From: Streptomyces violaceusniger Tu 4113 | GTDB taxonomy: Bacteria > Actinomycetota > Actinomycetes > Streptomycetales > Streptomycetaceae | Direction: 5' to 3' | Assembly: GCF_000147815.2 (NCBI RefSeq) | Contig: NC_015957.1 | Span: forward strand, 3,844,001 to 3,908,000 | DNA length: 64,000 nucleotides | Part shown: piece by piece, positions 35,171-44,800 of the stretch | How positions within the stretch are numbered: the first letter of the stretch is position 1 | Layout of the letters: each line of letters opens with the position of its first letter | Notes under the pieces: generated by a model | Told to the model about the DNA's origin: nothing | What the model saw: only the letters and a program-made list of their open reading frames with translations | The model's database searches: none | Translations under genes and position numbers: made by a program

Positions 35171-35991
35171 CGACACGCCTGGAACGCACCGTCACCTACG
35201 GCATCCTCGCCCTCTTCACCGTCATCGCGCTCACCCCCGTGATCGGCATCCTCTCCACGGCCTTCGGCTCGCAGAACTCCCTGGACACCGGCTTCTCGCT
35301 GCCGAAGGGCGGTCTGCACTGGAGCAACTTCGCCGACGCCTGGAGCCGTGGCCACTTCGGCACCTATCTGGGGAACTCGGTCCTGGTCACCGCGGTCGTG
35401 GTGGCCGCCACCACCGTGCTGGCCGTCCTCGCCGCGTACGCCTTCGGGGTGATGCGCTTCCCCGGCTCCACGGTGCTCTTCCATCTCTTCGTGATCGGGC
35501 TGACCCTGCCCCAGGAGGCGCTGGTCGTCCCGCTCTACTTCGATCTGCGCTACGCCGAACTCACCGACGGCTATTGGGCGTTGATCCTGCCGCAGACCGC
35601 GCAGTCCCTGGCCTTCGGGGTCTTCTGGATGCGCACGTACTTCCGCGGCAGCGCACGGTCCGTGATCGAGGCGGCCCGGATCGACGGGGCGAACACCTGG
35701 ACCACGCTGTGGCGCGTCCTGGTCCCGATGGGCCGCCCGGCGATCTCCACCATGGTCGTGATCACCTTCATGTGGACCTGGAACGAGTTCCTGATGGCCC
35801 TGGTGATGGTCAGCGACGAGGCCCATCGCACGGTCCCCCTCGGCCTCGCCTTCTTCCAGGGCCGGCACAGCTCCGACGCGGCGCTCCTCGCGGCGGCCTC
35901 GGTGCTCATCGCACTGCCGGTGGTCGTGGTCTACGTGGCGCTGCAGCGCCGGTTCATCGAGGGCATGCTGGGCGGGGCAGTGAAGGAGTGA
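35167..35991 (+). CDS. ABC sugar transporter permease (MalG type)
   Basis: A 274-residue permease, the second membrane subunit of the importer. EAA loop IEAARIDGANTWTTLWRVLVPM, family C-terminus RRFIEGMLGGAVKE. No ATPase gene follows; a shared MsiK-type ATPase is the likely motor. Confidence 0.92.
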   Translation: MTTRLERTVTYGILALFTVIALTPVIGILSTAFGSQNSLDTGFSLPKGGLHWSNFADAWSRGHFGTYLGNSVLVTAVVVAATTVLAVLAAYAFGVMRFPGSTVLFHLFVIGLTLPQEALVVPLYFDLRYAELTDGYWALILPQTAQSLAFGVFWMRTYFRGSARSVIEAARIDGANTWTTLWRVLVPMGRPAISTMVVITFMWTWNEFLMALVMVSDEAHRTVPLGLAFFQGRHSSDAALLAAASVLIALPVVVVYVALQRRFIEGMLGGAVKE

Positions 35992-36009
35992 GCCCGGCGG
36001 GCAGCGGCG

Positions 36010-36768
36010 CTACCGCGCGGGGGCGGCGCTGACCGGGCGGCCGGCGCGGGCGACGGCGCGGGCGAAGACGGCCGCGTCGTGCACCGCCGCCCCGCCCGTG
36101 TCGTTGTTGAAGTACGCGTAGACCCGCGCCTCGGCCGGCCAGGTGTCCCGGATCCGCCGCGCCCAGGTGTCCAGCGCCTGGCGCCCGTAGTGCGGGGCCG
36201 GCCGGGCGAGGCCGCCGTGGAAGCGCACATACCCCCACCCGGTGGTCCGCCACAGCGGGGTGACCGGGCGGGAGCCGGAGTCGGCCCAGCACAGCGCGGC
36301 CGCGCGGCCCTCCAGCACCGCGTGGATCTCCTCGGTCCACCAGGAGGTGTGCCGCGGTTCGACGGCCACCCGCGTCCCGGAGGGGAAGCAGCGCAGACAG
36401 CGGTCCAGCAGCTCGCCGTCGGCCCGCAGGGTGGGCGGCAGCTGCAGCAGCACCGGGCCCAGCCGGTCGCCGAGCCCGGCCGCATGGGACATCAGCCGCG
36501 CCACCGGCTCGTCCGGATCACGCAGCCGCTTGACGTGGGTGAGGAAGCGGCTCGCCTTGAGCGCCATCACAAAGCCCTCGGGAAGGCGCTTCCGCCAGGT
36601 GGCGAACTGGTCGTACGAGGGCAGCCGGTAGAAGGCGTTGTTGTTCTCCACCGTGTCGAAGGCGCGCGCGTACTCCTCTAGCCACAACCGCTGCGGACAG
36701 CCCTCCGGGTAGAGATCGCCGCGCCAGTCCCGGTACTGCCATCCCGAGGTGCCGACCAGGACGGTCAT
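36010..36768 (-). CDS. DUF72 family protein (YecE-like)
   Basis: A 252-residue TIM-barrel protein of the conserved DUF72 family, with hallmark N-terminus VLVGTSGWQYRDWRG, then YARAFDTVENNNAFYRLP, LGPVLLQLPPT, VEPRHTSWW and YAYFNNDTGGAAVHDA. Function unknown for the family. The start overlaps the upstream small gene by ATGA, so the two are co-translated. Confidence 0.88.
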   Translation of the reverse strand: MTVLVGTSGWQYRDWRGDLYPEGCPQRLWLEEYARAFDTVENNNAFYRLPSYDQFATWRKRLPEGFVMALKASRFLTHVKRLRDPDEPVARLMSHAAGLGDRLGPVLLQLPPTLRADGELLDRCLRCFPSGTRVAVEPRHTSWWTEEIHAVLEGRAAALCWADSGSRPVTPLWRTTGWGYVRFHGGLARPAPHYGRQALDTWARRIRDTWPAEARVYAYFNNDTGGAAVHDAAVFARAVARAGRPVSAAPAR

Positions 36769-37004
36769 GCCTCGCCCGGATGCCAGGGCGGCCACTGCCC
36801 GGGCCGGTCCTCCCAGTGGACCTGGGCCGGATCGTCGAGGTCGATATCGGGGAAGACCTGCCGGACGCGCGGCTCGAACTCCTCCGGTTCGAGTGGTTCG
36901 GAGCCCAGGCCGCGCAGCCGCACCCGCCGGTAGCGGCTGTCGGTGTCGAATGACTCGACGAAGACGGGGTATCCGGACTCGCCCGGGCCGGTGGCGTTCT
37001 CCAT
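36765..37004 (-). CDS. Small acidic conserved protein, unknown function
   Basis: A 79-residue protein rich in Glu/Asp, Arg and Trp (VFVESFDTDSRYRRVRLRGL, WEDRPGQWPPWHP). No domain recognised. Translationally coupled to DUF72 (ATGA overlap). The GGAGG lies only one base from the ATG, which is very tight. Confidence 0.65.
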   Translation of the reverse strand: MENATGPGESGYPVFVESFDTDSRYRRVRLRGLGSEPLEPEEFEPRVRQVFPDIDLDDPAQVHWEDRPGQWPPWHPGEA

Positions 37005-37148
37005 ACCTCCAGGGTGCCGGAGTCCGCGGCATTCGCGAGCCCTGGCCGTCGGCCGGGAGCCGCCGGTTTGCGGACGGACGGATCGTCGGCTTGATTCGTA
37101 ACCGTCGGCCTGCATCGCAGAAGAGCCCTGAGCAGCGGGGGTGAGTCC

Positions 37149-37811
37149 ATGATCTTCACCGACCGGGTGGACGCCGGGCGGCGCCTCGGCGAGGCGCTGC
37201 GCCCCTTGGGTGACGCCGAACCGGTCGTGCTCGGGCTGCCGCGGGGCGGGGTGCCGGTGGCCTTCGAGGTGGCCCGGACGCTCCATGCGCCCCTGGACGT
37301 GATCATCGTCCGTAAGCTCGGCGTCCCCTTCCACCGGGAGCTGGGGTTCGGCGCCATCGGCGAGGGCGATGTCCGGGTCGTCCATGAGGCGATCGTCCGG
37401 ATGAGCCGGGCCGACCAGGAGGACCTCGCCGAGGTGGAGCGGACCGAGCGGGAGGAGCTGGCCCGCAAGGCGCGGCGGTTCCGCCGGGGCCGCTCACGGG
37501 TCCCGGTCGAGGGCCGGACCGTGATCGTCGTGGACGACGGCATCGCCACCGGCGCCACGGCCCAGGCCGCCTGCCGGGTCGCACGGGTCCAGGGAGCCGC
37601 CCGGGTGGTCCTCGCCGTGCCGGTGGCGCCGCCGGACGCGGTCACCACGCTGCGCGAGGACGCGGACGAGGTGGTGGCCCTCTCCACCCCCTCGGACTTC
37701 GCGGCGGTGGGGGAGTGGTACGAGGACTTCTCCCAGACCGCGGACGACGAGGTGGTGGAGTTGCTGTCCCGGTCGACTGGAGAGACGGGTGAGGCGCATC
37801 CTGGAAGGTGA
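37149..37811 (+). CDS. Phosphoribosyltransferase-fold protein
   Basis: A 220-residue type I PRTase-like protein with the PRPP loop VIVVDDGIATGATA and N-terminal VVLGLPRGGVPVAFEVA. The C-terminal hood contains DEVVALSTPSDFAAVGEWYEDFSQ, the signature of the stand-alone actinobacterial group often found with stress genes. Base substrate unknown. The DUF1876 gene follows directly and is probably co-transcribed. Confidence 0.85.
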   Translation: MIFTDRVDAGRRLGEALRPLGDAEPVVLGLPRGGVPVAFEVARTLHAPLDVIIVRKLGVPFHRELGFGAIGEGDVRVVHEAIVRMSRADQEDLAEVERTEREELARKARRFRRGRSRVPVEGRTVIVVDDGIATGATAQAACRVARVQGAARVVLAVPVAPPDAVTTLREDADEVVALSTPSDFAAVGEWYEDFSQTADDEVVELLSRSTGETGEAHPGR

Positions 37812-37828
37812 CGCAGGAGGTGATCGCG

Positions 37829-38098
37829 ATGGAGACGATCGTGGGATGCGACATTGAGATGGAATTCCGTGAGATCGGTCCGCTGACCGAAGCGGTCGTC
37901 CGGCTGAGGATGCACGACGGCACGGAGATGCTGGCTCAGGGCCGTGCCAACCGCAACCCCGAGGACCCGTCACAGCCCAGGGTCGGCGAGGAGATCGCGG
38001 CGGCGCGGGCACTGACCAATCTGGCGCACCGGCTGATCGGCAAGGCAGGTGGCGACATCGAGGAAGTCACCCACTCCAAGGCACATTTGTTGATCTGA
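37829..38098 (+). CDS. DUF1876 family small protein
   Basis: An 89-residue protein of the actinobacterial DUF1876 family (dsRBD-like fold), with features VRLRMHDGTEMLAQGRANRNPED, RVGEEIAAARALTNLAHRL. The ATG has AGGAGG 10 bases upstream; an in-frame GTG overlapping the PRTase stop at 37808 is possible. Function unknown. Confidence 0.8.
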   Translation: METIVGCDIEMEFREIGPLTEAVVRLRMHDGTEMLAQGRANRNPEDPSQPRVGEEIAAARALTNLAHRLIGKAGGDIEEVTHSKAHLLI

Positions 38099-38129
38099 GG
38101 CCCGTTGAGGCCTGTTGAGGCGCAGGGCC

Positions 38130-38159
38130 GTCCGCCGCGGTGGTCCACCGCGGGCGGAC
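38130..38159. terminator. Terminator after DUF1876
   Basis: GTCCGCCGCGGTGG (38130-38143) pairs with 38145-38159 with a single bulged G, between convergent genes. Confidence 0.65.
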
Positions 38160-38205
38160 GCTCATGTGCGTGTGCGCGCGTTTCCGTATACAGGCGCCCG
38201 CCTGT

Positions 38206-38625
38206 TCAGTGGCTCCCGAGGGTGAGCCGCTGGCCGGGGCGGATCACATCCGGGTCGGCGCCGATCACCTGGCGGTTGATCTCGTAGAGCCGCTCCCAGC
38301 CGCCCGCCACGTTCTCCGTGTCCGCGATCGCGGAGAGGGTGTCACCGTGGACGACCGTGTACGAGGTGGGCTGAGGGTGCGCCTTGGCCGGGGGCTCGGG
38401 CACGGCCTTCGGGACGAGGAGGAGCGGCTGCGCCTTCGCGGCCGTGACGGTCTTGACGGTGGTGACGGCCGGGGCGGGCGAGGTGGGTGTGGCGATTGAC
38501 GCGGCGTTCGCCTGGCTGATGCCGATGAGCGGCAGGGCGACCCCGGCGCCGCCCGCGGTGATCGCGAGCGAGGCACGGGAGACACGGTGGGGGCGGGGCC
38601 GGCGATGGCGTCCTCGAGCGGCCAT
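38206..38625 (-). CDS. Secreted LysM-domain protein
   Basis: A 139-residue exported protein: basic N-terminus and signal peptide (about 1-38, ending SQANA), an Ala/Pro/Thr linker, and one C-terminal LysM domain (YTVVHGDTLSAIADTENVAGGWERLYEINRQVIG...IRPGQRLTL, about 90-138) that binds peptidoglycan GlcNAc. Similar streptomycete proteins carry an Rpf domain before the LysM; here it is absent, so the protein is a binding module only. ATG at 38625 chosen because the signal peptide starts there. Confidence 0.82.
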   Translation of the reverse strand: MAARGRHRRPRPHRVSRASLAITAGGAGVALPLIGISQANAASIATPTSPAPAVTTVKTVTAAKAQPLLLVPKAVPEPPAKAHPQPTSYTVVHGDTLSAIADTENVAGGWERLYEINRQVIGADPDVIRPGQRLTLGSH

Positions 38626-38891
38626 GGAGTCCTTCTTCCTGTCCTGATACGGCAGTTGGCAAGTGCGATGGCTGCCGAACAGTAATCCCACGGTTCTGGC
38701 TGGGACAAGACGTTCTGATGTTTGCGGTAGAGAATCCCATGTGAGGAATTGGCGCGCTGATGCGATCAATGTGCCCGGACATAAGAGCCTTCAGGCGGGG
38801 AAGGTAGACCGAAGGGGGACGCACAGGAGGCATCGGGGCACCCGACCTCGCGGCCGGTCCCCGGCAGATGGCTGACCTCGGGAGGTCGCTC

Positions 38892-39638
38892 ATGGGTCAA
38901 CGCAACGGCTCGGCTGCTCGGCGTACGACGACATCGCGGTCCCGCTCGCTCCGGCCACCGGTCTTATGCGCGCTGCTCGTCGGCGCGCTGGCCACGGTCA
39001 CCGCCTGCGGCAGCGACACCGGGGACGGGGACTCCGCACAGCGCGCCTCGTCCGTCACCTCCGCCTCCTCGGCCGCACCACCCTCCTCCCCTTCGGTCGA
39101 CTCCGCCGACACATCCGAAGGCTCACGGAACGAGCGGCCCGCCTCGCATACCGCGCAGTCCCCTCCGCCCTCGGCGCACTCCGCCTCCTCGCGTGCGTCC
39201 TCCTCGCAGCCCGCCGCGTCCGGTGCGCGTCGCGTCTGCTCCAAGACGCAGTTGACGCTGGCGGCAGGCCGGGTGGATGTGGGCGCCGGCAATGTGTATC
39301 TGCCCCTGGTGTTCACCAACAAGGGCTCCACAACCTGCACTCTCACCGGATATCCCGGTGTCTCGCTGCTCGATTCCACCGACGCGGCGATCGGCGCCCC
39401 CGCCACCCGGCGCGGCCCCACGCACTCCCCGATCACCCTGCCGCCCGGCGGCAGCGCCTCCGCCGCCCTCCATACGCTGAACGAGGGCATGACCGACACC
39501 CCGTGCCGCGGCGCCGCCGCGCGGATTCGCGTCTATCCGCCGGATTCCTTCGACGCGATGAAGATCTCGGCGCGGTCGTTCCGGGCGTGCGGAGGTGTCT
39601 TCGAGGTCGAGGCGATGCGGTCCGGAACGGGTGGATGA
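38892..39638 (+). CDS. DUF4232 lipoprotein
   Basis: A 248-residue lipoprotein: signal with lipobox ATVTAC, a long Ser/Ala/Pro-rich linker (about 45-118), and a DUF4232 domain (about 118-245; VYLPLVFTNKGSTTCTLTGYPGVSLLD, ITLPPGGSASAAL) with a disulfide-type Cys pair. Function unknown. The codon at 38964-38966 in the signal peptide is TTA, suggesting bldA dependence. ATG at 38892 has GGGAGG upstream. Confidence 0.85.
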   Translation: MGQRNGSAARRTTTSRSRSLRPPVLCALLVGALATVTACGSDTGDGDSAQRASSVTSASSAAPPSSPSVDSADTSEGSRNERPASHTAQSPPPSAHSASSRASSSQPAASGARRVCSKTQLTLAAGRVDVGAGNVYLPLVFTNKGSTTCTLTGYPGVSLLDSTDAAIGAPATRRGPTHSPITLPPGGSASAALHTLNEGMTDTPCRGAAARIRVYPPDSFDAMKISARSFRACGGVFEVEAMRSGTGG

Positions 39639-39801
39639 CACCGGCATATCGGGGCGTTCCCCGGCGCACCGACGTGTCCGAAAATCTTGACAAGGCGGGC
39701 GCCGACTGGCCGTGTTCACCCTTTCGCAATCAATAGGGGGTAGGCCACCATAGGGATGCCGCAAATGAGCCGGTAGGGAGCGTCCGGAGGGGGACCGTGT
39801 C

Positions 39802-39978
39802 ATGGAACGAGTCGCGACCGAGGTCGAGACGGAGCTACTGGACCTATCGGGGGCGACACTCGAAGACCTTGAGCGGCACGAAGGGGTTTCCGCGGTGACG
39901 GAGCGGCTGCTCGACATCGTCCAGCGCCCGCCGACGATCGGCAACTCGTCGGCGTCGCCGGACAGCTGCGTGAGTTAG
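39802..39978 (+). CDS. Candidate RiPP precursor peptide (58 residues)
   Basis: A short gene with ATG 7 bases after a strong GGAGGGGGA (39786-39794). The first ~41 residues are acidic and leader-like (VETELLDLSGATLEDLERHE, then SAVTERLLDIVQRP), resembling leaders of FxSxx-COOH precursor peptides. The last ~17 residues are small, polar and core-like: PTIGNSSASPDSCVS at the C-terminus, with five Ser, one Thr and one Cys. It lacks the FxSxx ending itself. It ends 6 bases before the HExxH gene, whose own ribosome site is poor, so the two are probably coupled. Proposed substrate of that enzyme by context; not proven. It could alternatively be a small regulatory protein. Confidence 0.6.
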   Translation: MERVATEVETELLDLSGATLEDLERHEGVSAVTERLLDIVQRPPTIGNSSASPDSCVS

Positions 39979-39984
39979 GCGGCT

Positions 39985-41805
39985 ATGACGTCCTCCGTCA
40001 CGCGGGGTCTCAACCATCGTTTATCGGCGGGGTGTTTCGCCGAGTTGGCGCGGGGTTCGGGCGGCCCCTCGGCCGTGGCCGAACTGAGGTCGGGACAGCG
40101 CAGCCGGGCCATGCTGCTGTTGCGCGCCCTGGTGGACGTCGCCTCCGCGCACCCCGCCCTGCCCGGCCCTCTTCCCCCGCCCCGGGACGCCTGGCACCTG
40201 CTGATTCGGGCCGAGCACCGCTCCCCGGCCGCCGTGGACAGGCTGCTGCTGCACCCTCCCGTCGGTGTGTGGCTCAACCGCTGTTTGCGCAGGCTGCGCG
40301 GTCTGGAATCGGGGGACGAGCCGCTGTGGAGTGCGGTGGGTTATGTGTATGCCGTAGCCGCCTCGGCCGCTCTTCTCGCCGGAATCGACTTTCGCGGCGC
40401 CGTTCCCGTGCGCGAGGACGGGGTGATATTGCCGGCCCTGGGATTCGCCCGCATTCCGGACACGACCGATGTCGCCGAGGTCGTCATGAGCGGGAAGAAG
40501 GCGACGGTGTTATCCGGCCCGCATTCAGTGACGCTGCCCGCCGACTTATCCGAGGACGCTCCTGGCTGGCACGGTCTGCGGCGACTGCGCGGAGAACACC
40601 AGGGGATTGTCTGCTCGCCCCTTGTCGATGACATCGATCCCTATCGCGACTTTCTCCGGATCCGAGGCCCGGAACGGCTCGACGACGAAGAGTGGCAGGG
40701 CTGGCAGGGGCGATTCGACAATGCGTGGCGGCTGGTTTCGGAGCAGCGCCAGGTGGACCCGCGGGGAATCGGCGCCTGTCTGGCCTCCGTCGTGCCCGTG
40801 CCGTACGCCGCCTGGCCCGAACCGTTCAGCGCCTCATCGCCGGAGGCGTACGGCTGTGTGCTGCTCAACGGGGCCACGGACCCGCTGACCCTCGCCGCCG
40901 CGCTGGTGCACGAGGCCCAGCACATCAAACTCAGCGCCCTGATGGATTTGGTGCCCCTGATCGAAGGGGGCCTGGAGGAGATCCACTACGCGCCCTGGCG
41001 GCTGGACCCGCGCCCGCTGCGCGGACTCCTCCAGGGGGTGTACGCGTTCATGGGCGTGACCGGATTCTGGTGGGACCGGGTGCGGCGCGCCGAGCCCGGA
41101 CCGGCTCGGGACAGCGCCGCGTTCGAGTTCGCGCTGCGGCGGGCACAGACCGCCTCGGGTTTGCGCACACTCCTCGCTCACGCCGAACTGACGCCCCGGG
41201 GCGCGGAGTTCCTCCACCGGCTGGGGGAACGCCTGAGGCTGTGGCTGGCGCAGCGGGTGCCCTCCGTACCGGAGCGCCTGGCGTCGGATCTGATCCGTGA
41301 TCACCGTCTTGTCCACCGCATGCGCCACCTGTCGGCGGACCCGGAGCCGACCGTCCGGTGGGCACGGGCCTGGCGGGAGGGGACCGACCCTCCCGAAGAG
41401 CTGCCCGGGACCTCCGTCCGGCCGACCCGCCCCGAGGCATCGGCGCGCCCCGCGCTCGCCCGGCTCCGGCTCGGGGATCCGGCGCGGTTCGCCCGGCTGT
41501 GCGAGGACCGGGGAGAGGGGCTGCCCGGGGGCGGTGACGCCCCTGACCGGGCCGACCTCGACTGGGCCGCGGGGGACCCCGCGGCCGCGCTGCGCGGCTA
41601 CCGGGCCCGCCTGCAAGCGGACCCGGACGACATCGCGGCATGGGCGGGGCTCGCGCTCAGCCTGCCGGACGGCGTGGCCAGGACGACGCTGCTGAACCAC
41701 CCCGAACTGGCCCTGGCCGTCCACCGGGAACTGCGCACCGCGCCGGACACGGGTCCCGATCCGGTGGCTCTGGCGTGGTGGATCGGGATGCGTACACCCG
41801 GGTGA
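39985..41805 (+). CDS. HExxH-domain protein, putative peptide beta-hydroxylase
   Basis: A 606-residue protein of the HEXXH-domain family found beside FxSxx-type and other RiPP loci; members are now described as alpha-ketoglutarate-dependent peptide beta-hydroxylases. The metal motif is VHEAQH at residues 308-313 (His309, His313), in the family context LVHEAQHIKLSALMDLVPL. The N-terminal half has the typical LNHRLSAGCFAELARG opening and an RHL-like scaffold; the C-terminal 150 residues look TPR-like (DWAAGDPAAALRGYRARLQADPDD). No radical-SAM (FxsB) partner is in the window. Three leucines are encoded by TTA (40021, 40510, 40546), strongly suggesting bldA control. It is convergent with the vWA-STAND-TPR gene, 45 bases apart. 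Confidence 0.8.
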   Translation: MTSSVTRGLNHRLSAGCFAELARGSGGPSAVAELRSGQRSRAMLLLRALVDVASAHPALPGPLPPPRDAWHLLIRAEHRSPAAVDRLLLHPPVGVWLNRCLRRLRGLESGDEPLWSAVGYVYAVAASAALLAGIDFRGAVPVREDGVILPALGFARIPDTTDVAEVVMSGKKATVLSGPHSVTLPADLSEDAPGWHGLRRLRGEHQGIVCSPLVDDIDPYRDFLRIRGPERLDDEEWQGWQGRFDNAWRLVSEQRQVDPRGIGACLASVVPVPYAAWPEPFSASSPEAYGCVLLNGATDPLTLAAALVHEAQHIKLSALMDLVPLIEGGLEEIHYAPWRLDPRPLRGLLQGVYAFMGVTGFWWDRVRRAEPGPARDSAAFEFALRRAQTASGLRTLLAHAELTPRGAEFLHRLGERLRLWLAQRVPSVPERLASDLIRDHRLVHRMRHLSADPEPTVRWARAWREGTDPPEELPGTSVRPTRPEASARPALARLRLGDPARFARLCEDRGEGLPGGGDAPDRADLDWAAGDPAAALRGYRARLQADPDDIAAWAGLALSLPDGVARTTLLNHPELALAVHRELRTAPDTGPDPVALAWWIGMRTPG

Positions 41806-41850
41806 ACGGAGCGCGGCGCGGGCCCCGCGAACGGAGCCGCGGACGGCGGC

Positions 41851-44800
41851 TCAGATGGAGAGCGACTCCACATCGCAGTCCGCCCGGATGCCACGGGCCG
41901 CCGCGACCGTCGTCGGGTGGTTGGCCGTCAGCACCCGGCGCAGCCGGCCGAGCGCGTCCTGGTGCAGCTCCTCCGCCTGCCTGCCCTCGCCCAGCGCGCG
42001 CAGATCCCCCGACAGATTGACCGCACACGCGAGGGTGGTGGGGTGGTCCTCACCGAGCCGGGACCGGCAGGTCGCCAGGGTCGTGGTGTCCAGGTCGCGG
42101 GCCTCCTGGTAGTCCGCGAGGGTGTAGTGGTCGCTGGCCATGTTGATGGCACAGGCCAGCGCCGTGGGGTGGTCGGCTCCCAGCCGCTCGACGAGCACCG
42201 GCAGCGTCTTCTTGTTCAGCGCGAGCGCCTCGTCCGTCTCGCCCAGCAGCCGCAGCGTCACGGCGAGGTCGGTCGCCGCGCCCAGGGTCGCCGGATGCCG
42301 TTCCCCCAGCAGAACGTGCATCTCGTCGAGGCATTTCCGGCCCAGCTCACGGGCGCCCTCCAGATCGGCGGTCTGCCGCAGATCCATCGAGAGGGCCAGG
42401 GCCGTGATGGTGATGTGGAGGTTGGGCTCGGTGTAGCGCAGCCGGTAGCGCTCCAGCACCTCCCGGCTGAGGTCCAGGGCGCCCTCGTGGTCGCCCGCCT
42501 TACGCCGCGCCACGGCGAGGTTGCGCAGGGCGTAGACCGCGATGGGCGCGTTCTGCGGGAGCGATTGGCGGGCGCGGGCGCAGGTCTGCTCCAGCATGTC
42601 GCGGGCGGCCAGATAGTCCCCGCCCTCGCGGATGTCGATGGAGAGATTGGCCTCCACCAGGATGGTGAGCAGGGCGTTCTCGCCGAGCACCAGTTCGGCG
42701 GTGCGCCGGGCGCCCTCCTCCAGTTGCCGGGCGCGTTCGTAGTCCCCCACCGCGCGCAGTGCCAGGGCGTAGTCGTTCGCCGCGCCGATGGAGTACGGGT
42801 CCTCGTCCCCGAAGAGCCGCAGAGTTCTGGTCCAGCGGTCCTTCTCCAGCTCCACGTAGCGCGAGTAGTCGCCCTGGTAGCGGGTGTCGACGGCGACCGC
42901 GCCCTGAGTCACCAGGGTGTTCTCGTGGTCGTCGCCGTCCTTGGCGCGCTGGAGCTCGAGCGTCCGGCGGTTGAGTTCCCGGGCCTCCTTGAAGTGCCCC
43001 AGCACGGTCAGGACATGGCCCAGGGTCCGGGAGACGGCCAGCGTCTCCGCACTGTCCTCGCCGAGCGTCTCCACCCATTCCCGGCGCACCTGGGTACCGA
43101 GCTCGAGCGCACCCTCGTGGTCCCCCCAGATATAGAGGAAGCGGACCAGATTACGCACCATCTGCCGCACCCATTTGTCATCGCACTCCATCGCGCGGGA
43201 CGCCCGGACATGGGAGAGGAGGTCGGCGTACCGTCCCCAGTTCGGGGGAGCGACGTCGTTGGGATCGCCGAAGGCCAGCAGCACATGGGCGCTGTGGCGC
43301 ATATCCGCCTGCTGCTGCGTCGACATCTGGCCGATCAGCACGGCCTGCACCAGTCGGTGCATTTCGATCGTGTTGTTTCGGTGATTGATTTTGATCAGGG
43401 CGTAGCGGTTGATCTCACGGATCGCGTGGCCGAGCTTGATGGGGTCCTGCAGCACCTCCGACAGCTCGGGGGAGAGGGAGACCCCGCGCACGCCGGAGAA
43501 GAGCCGCCGGGAGATCGGCTCGGGCGCGAAGAACGAGCACATCTGCAGAAGTTGGAGCGCACCGGGATGGGTTTCGGCCAGTCGGCGCAGCGACATGTTC
43601 CAGGCGGCGGCGACCGGTTCGGGGTAGTCCACCGGAACACCCGCCGCCAGCAACTCGTTACGGCGGGTGGAGACATCGGCCCGCTCGTCCTCGAACACCT
43701 GAAGGTATTCGTCGACCGGCATACCCGTTTCGGTGAGCCAGGCTGCCGCCTGCTCGATGGCCAGCGGAAGGTCCCCCAGGGCGTCGGCGACCCGGTCGGC
43801 CTGATCGCGTGGCAGCTCCGGCCCCCGGCGGCGCAGCAGCTCGATGCTCTCCTCCCGCTCGAAGACGTCCACTTCGACGGTGCGGGCGGCGCGCGACCAC
43901 TGTGCGTTCCTCGAGGTCACCAGGATCCGGCCGGGCCCGCCCGCCGGGAAGAACGGCCGCACCGTCTCCAGTTCCTCGGCGTTGTCGAAGACCAGGAGCC
44001 AGTTGCGGCACGGGCGTCCGGTGCGGAGGGCGTCGAGAACGCTCGGCACGGCCGTGTTGGCCTCCATGCCCGCGCGCAGTCCGAGCCGATCGGCGAGCTG
44101 CACCAGCGCCTGGCGGATCTGCTCGGGGCGCTCCGCCGGGATCCACCACACCGCGTCGTAGTCCGCGGCATGCTGATGGACGTATTCCAGTGCGATCTGT
44201 GACTTGCCCACCCCGCCCAGCCCGTGCAGGGCCTCGGGCAGCACGGCGGCGGTGCCCTCGCTCCTCAGCCGCTCGTGGAGAGTGTCGAGCAACGTCTGCC
44301 GCCCGGTGAAGTTGTTGTTCCGGGGCGGTACATTTCCCCAGATGGACGGGGGTTCCCCGGCCTGGCGCTCCTCCACAGCGGGCAGGGACCGGGCAGCGGT
44401 CACGGACACGAATGTTCCTCTCAGATGCTCCGCCGCCGAGCCCGGCGTGCCGTGCGCCGGCGGGGATGGTGAATCGTCGGCCTGGGCCAGCGGGTCGGTT
44501 CGGGGAGTCGTGGAGTCAGTCATGGCAAGCGCCTCGGAGACCGCATATCTCCCCCTGTGTGATGCGTCTTCAACTGGATCGGATCGGCTTTCCCCCGAGC
44601 GGGCGAGCGCTTGATGGGCCAGGACCAGGGCGCGAAAGGAGCGCGCGCCCTCCAGGTACGGACCGGAAAGCGCTTGGTAGACCTGCTCCTGAAGGCGGAT
44701 ATATGGAAGCAGGCGCTCCGTTTTGGGGAGGTCGCGCACCGACCCGGAGGGGTGGTTGAGCAGATCGCGGAGCATCAGCAGCGGCTTCCAGCGGCGGCCG

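Noticed and set aside
38626..38891. Riboswitch (ydaO/c-di-AMP type) upstream of the LysM gene, as is common for Rpf/LysM genes in Streptomyces
   Set aside because: I could not find the conserved core sequences on either strand; an Infernal search with the Rfam model would decide.
39687..39716. TTGACA upstream of the small peptide gene as a promoter
   Set aside because: The -35 match is perfect, but no TAnnnT hexamer lies at 16-18 bases; CGTGTT is too poor to call.
39802..39978. Peptide as a standard FxSxx-COOH cyclophane precursor
   Set aside because: The C-terminus is SCVS, with no Phe at the required place, and no FxsB radical-SAM gene is in the window.
39982..41805. HExxH protein as a zinc metallopeptidase
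   Set aside because: The HExxH motif is in the family context of HEXXH-domain RiPP enzymes (HEAQHIKLSALMD), with no peptidase fold signature, signal peptide or third-ligand motif.
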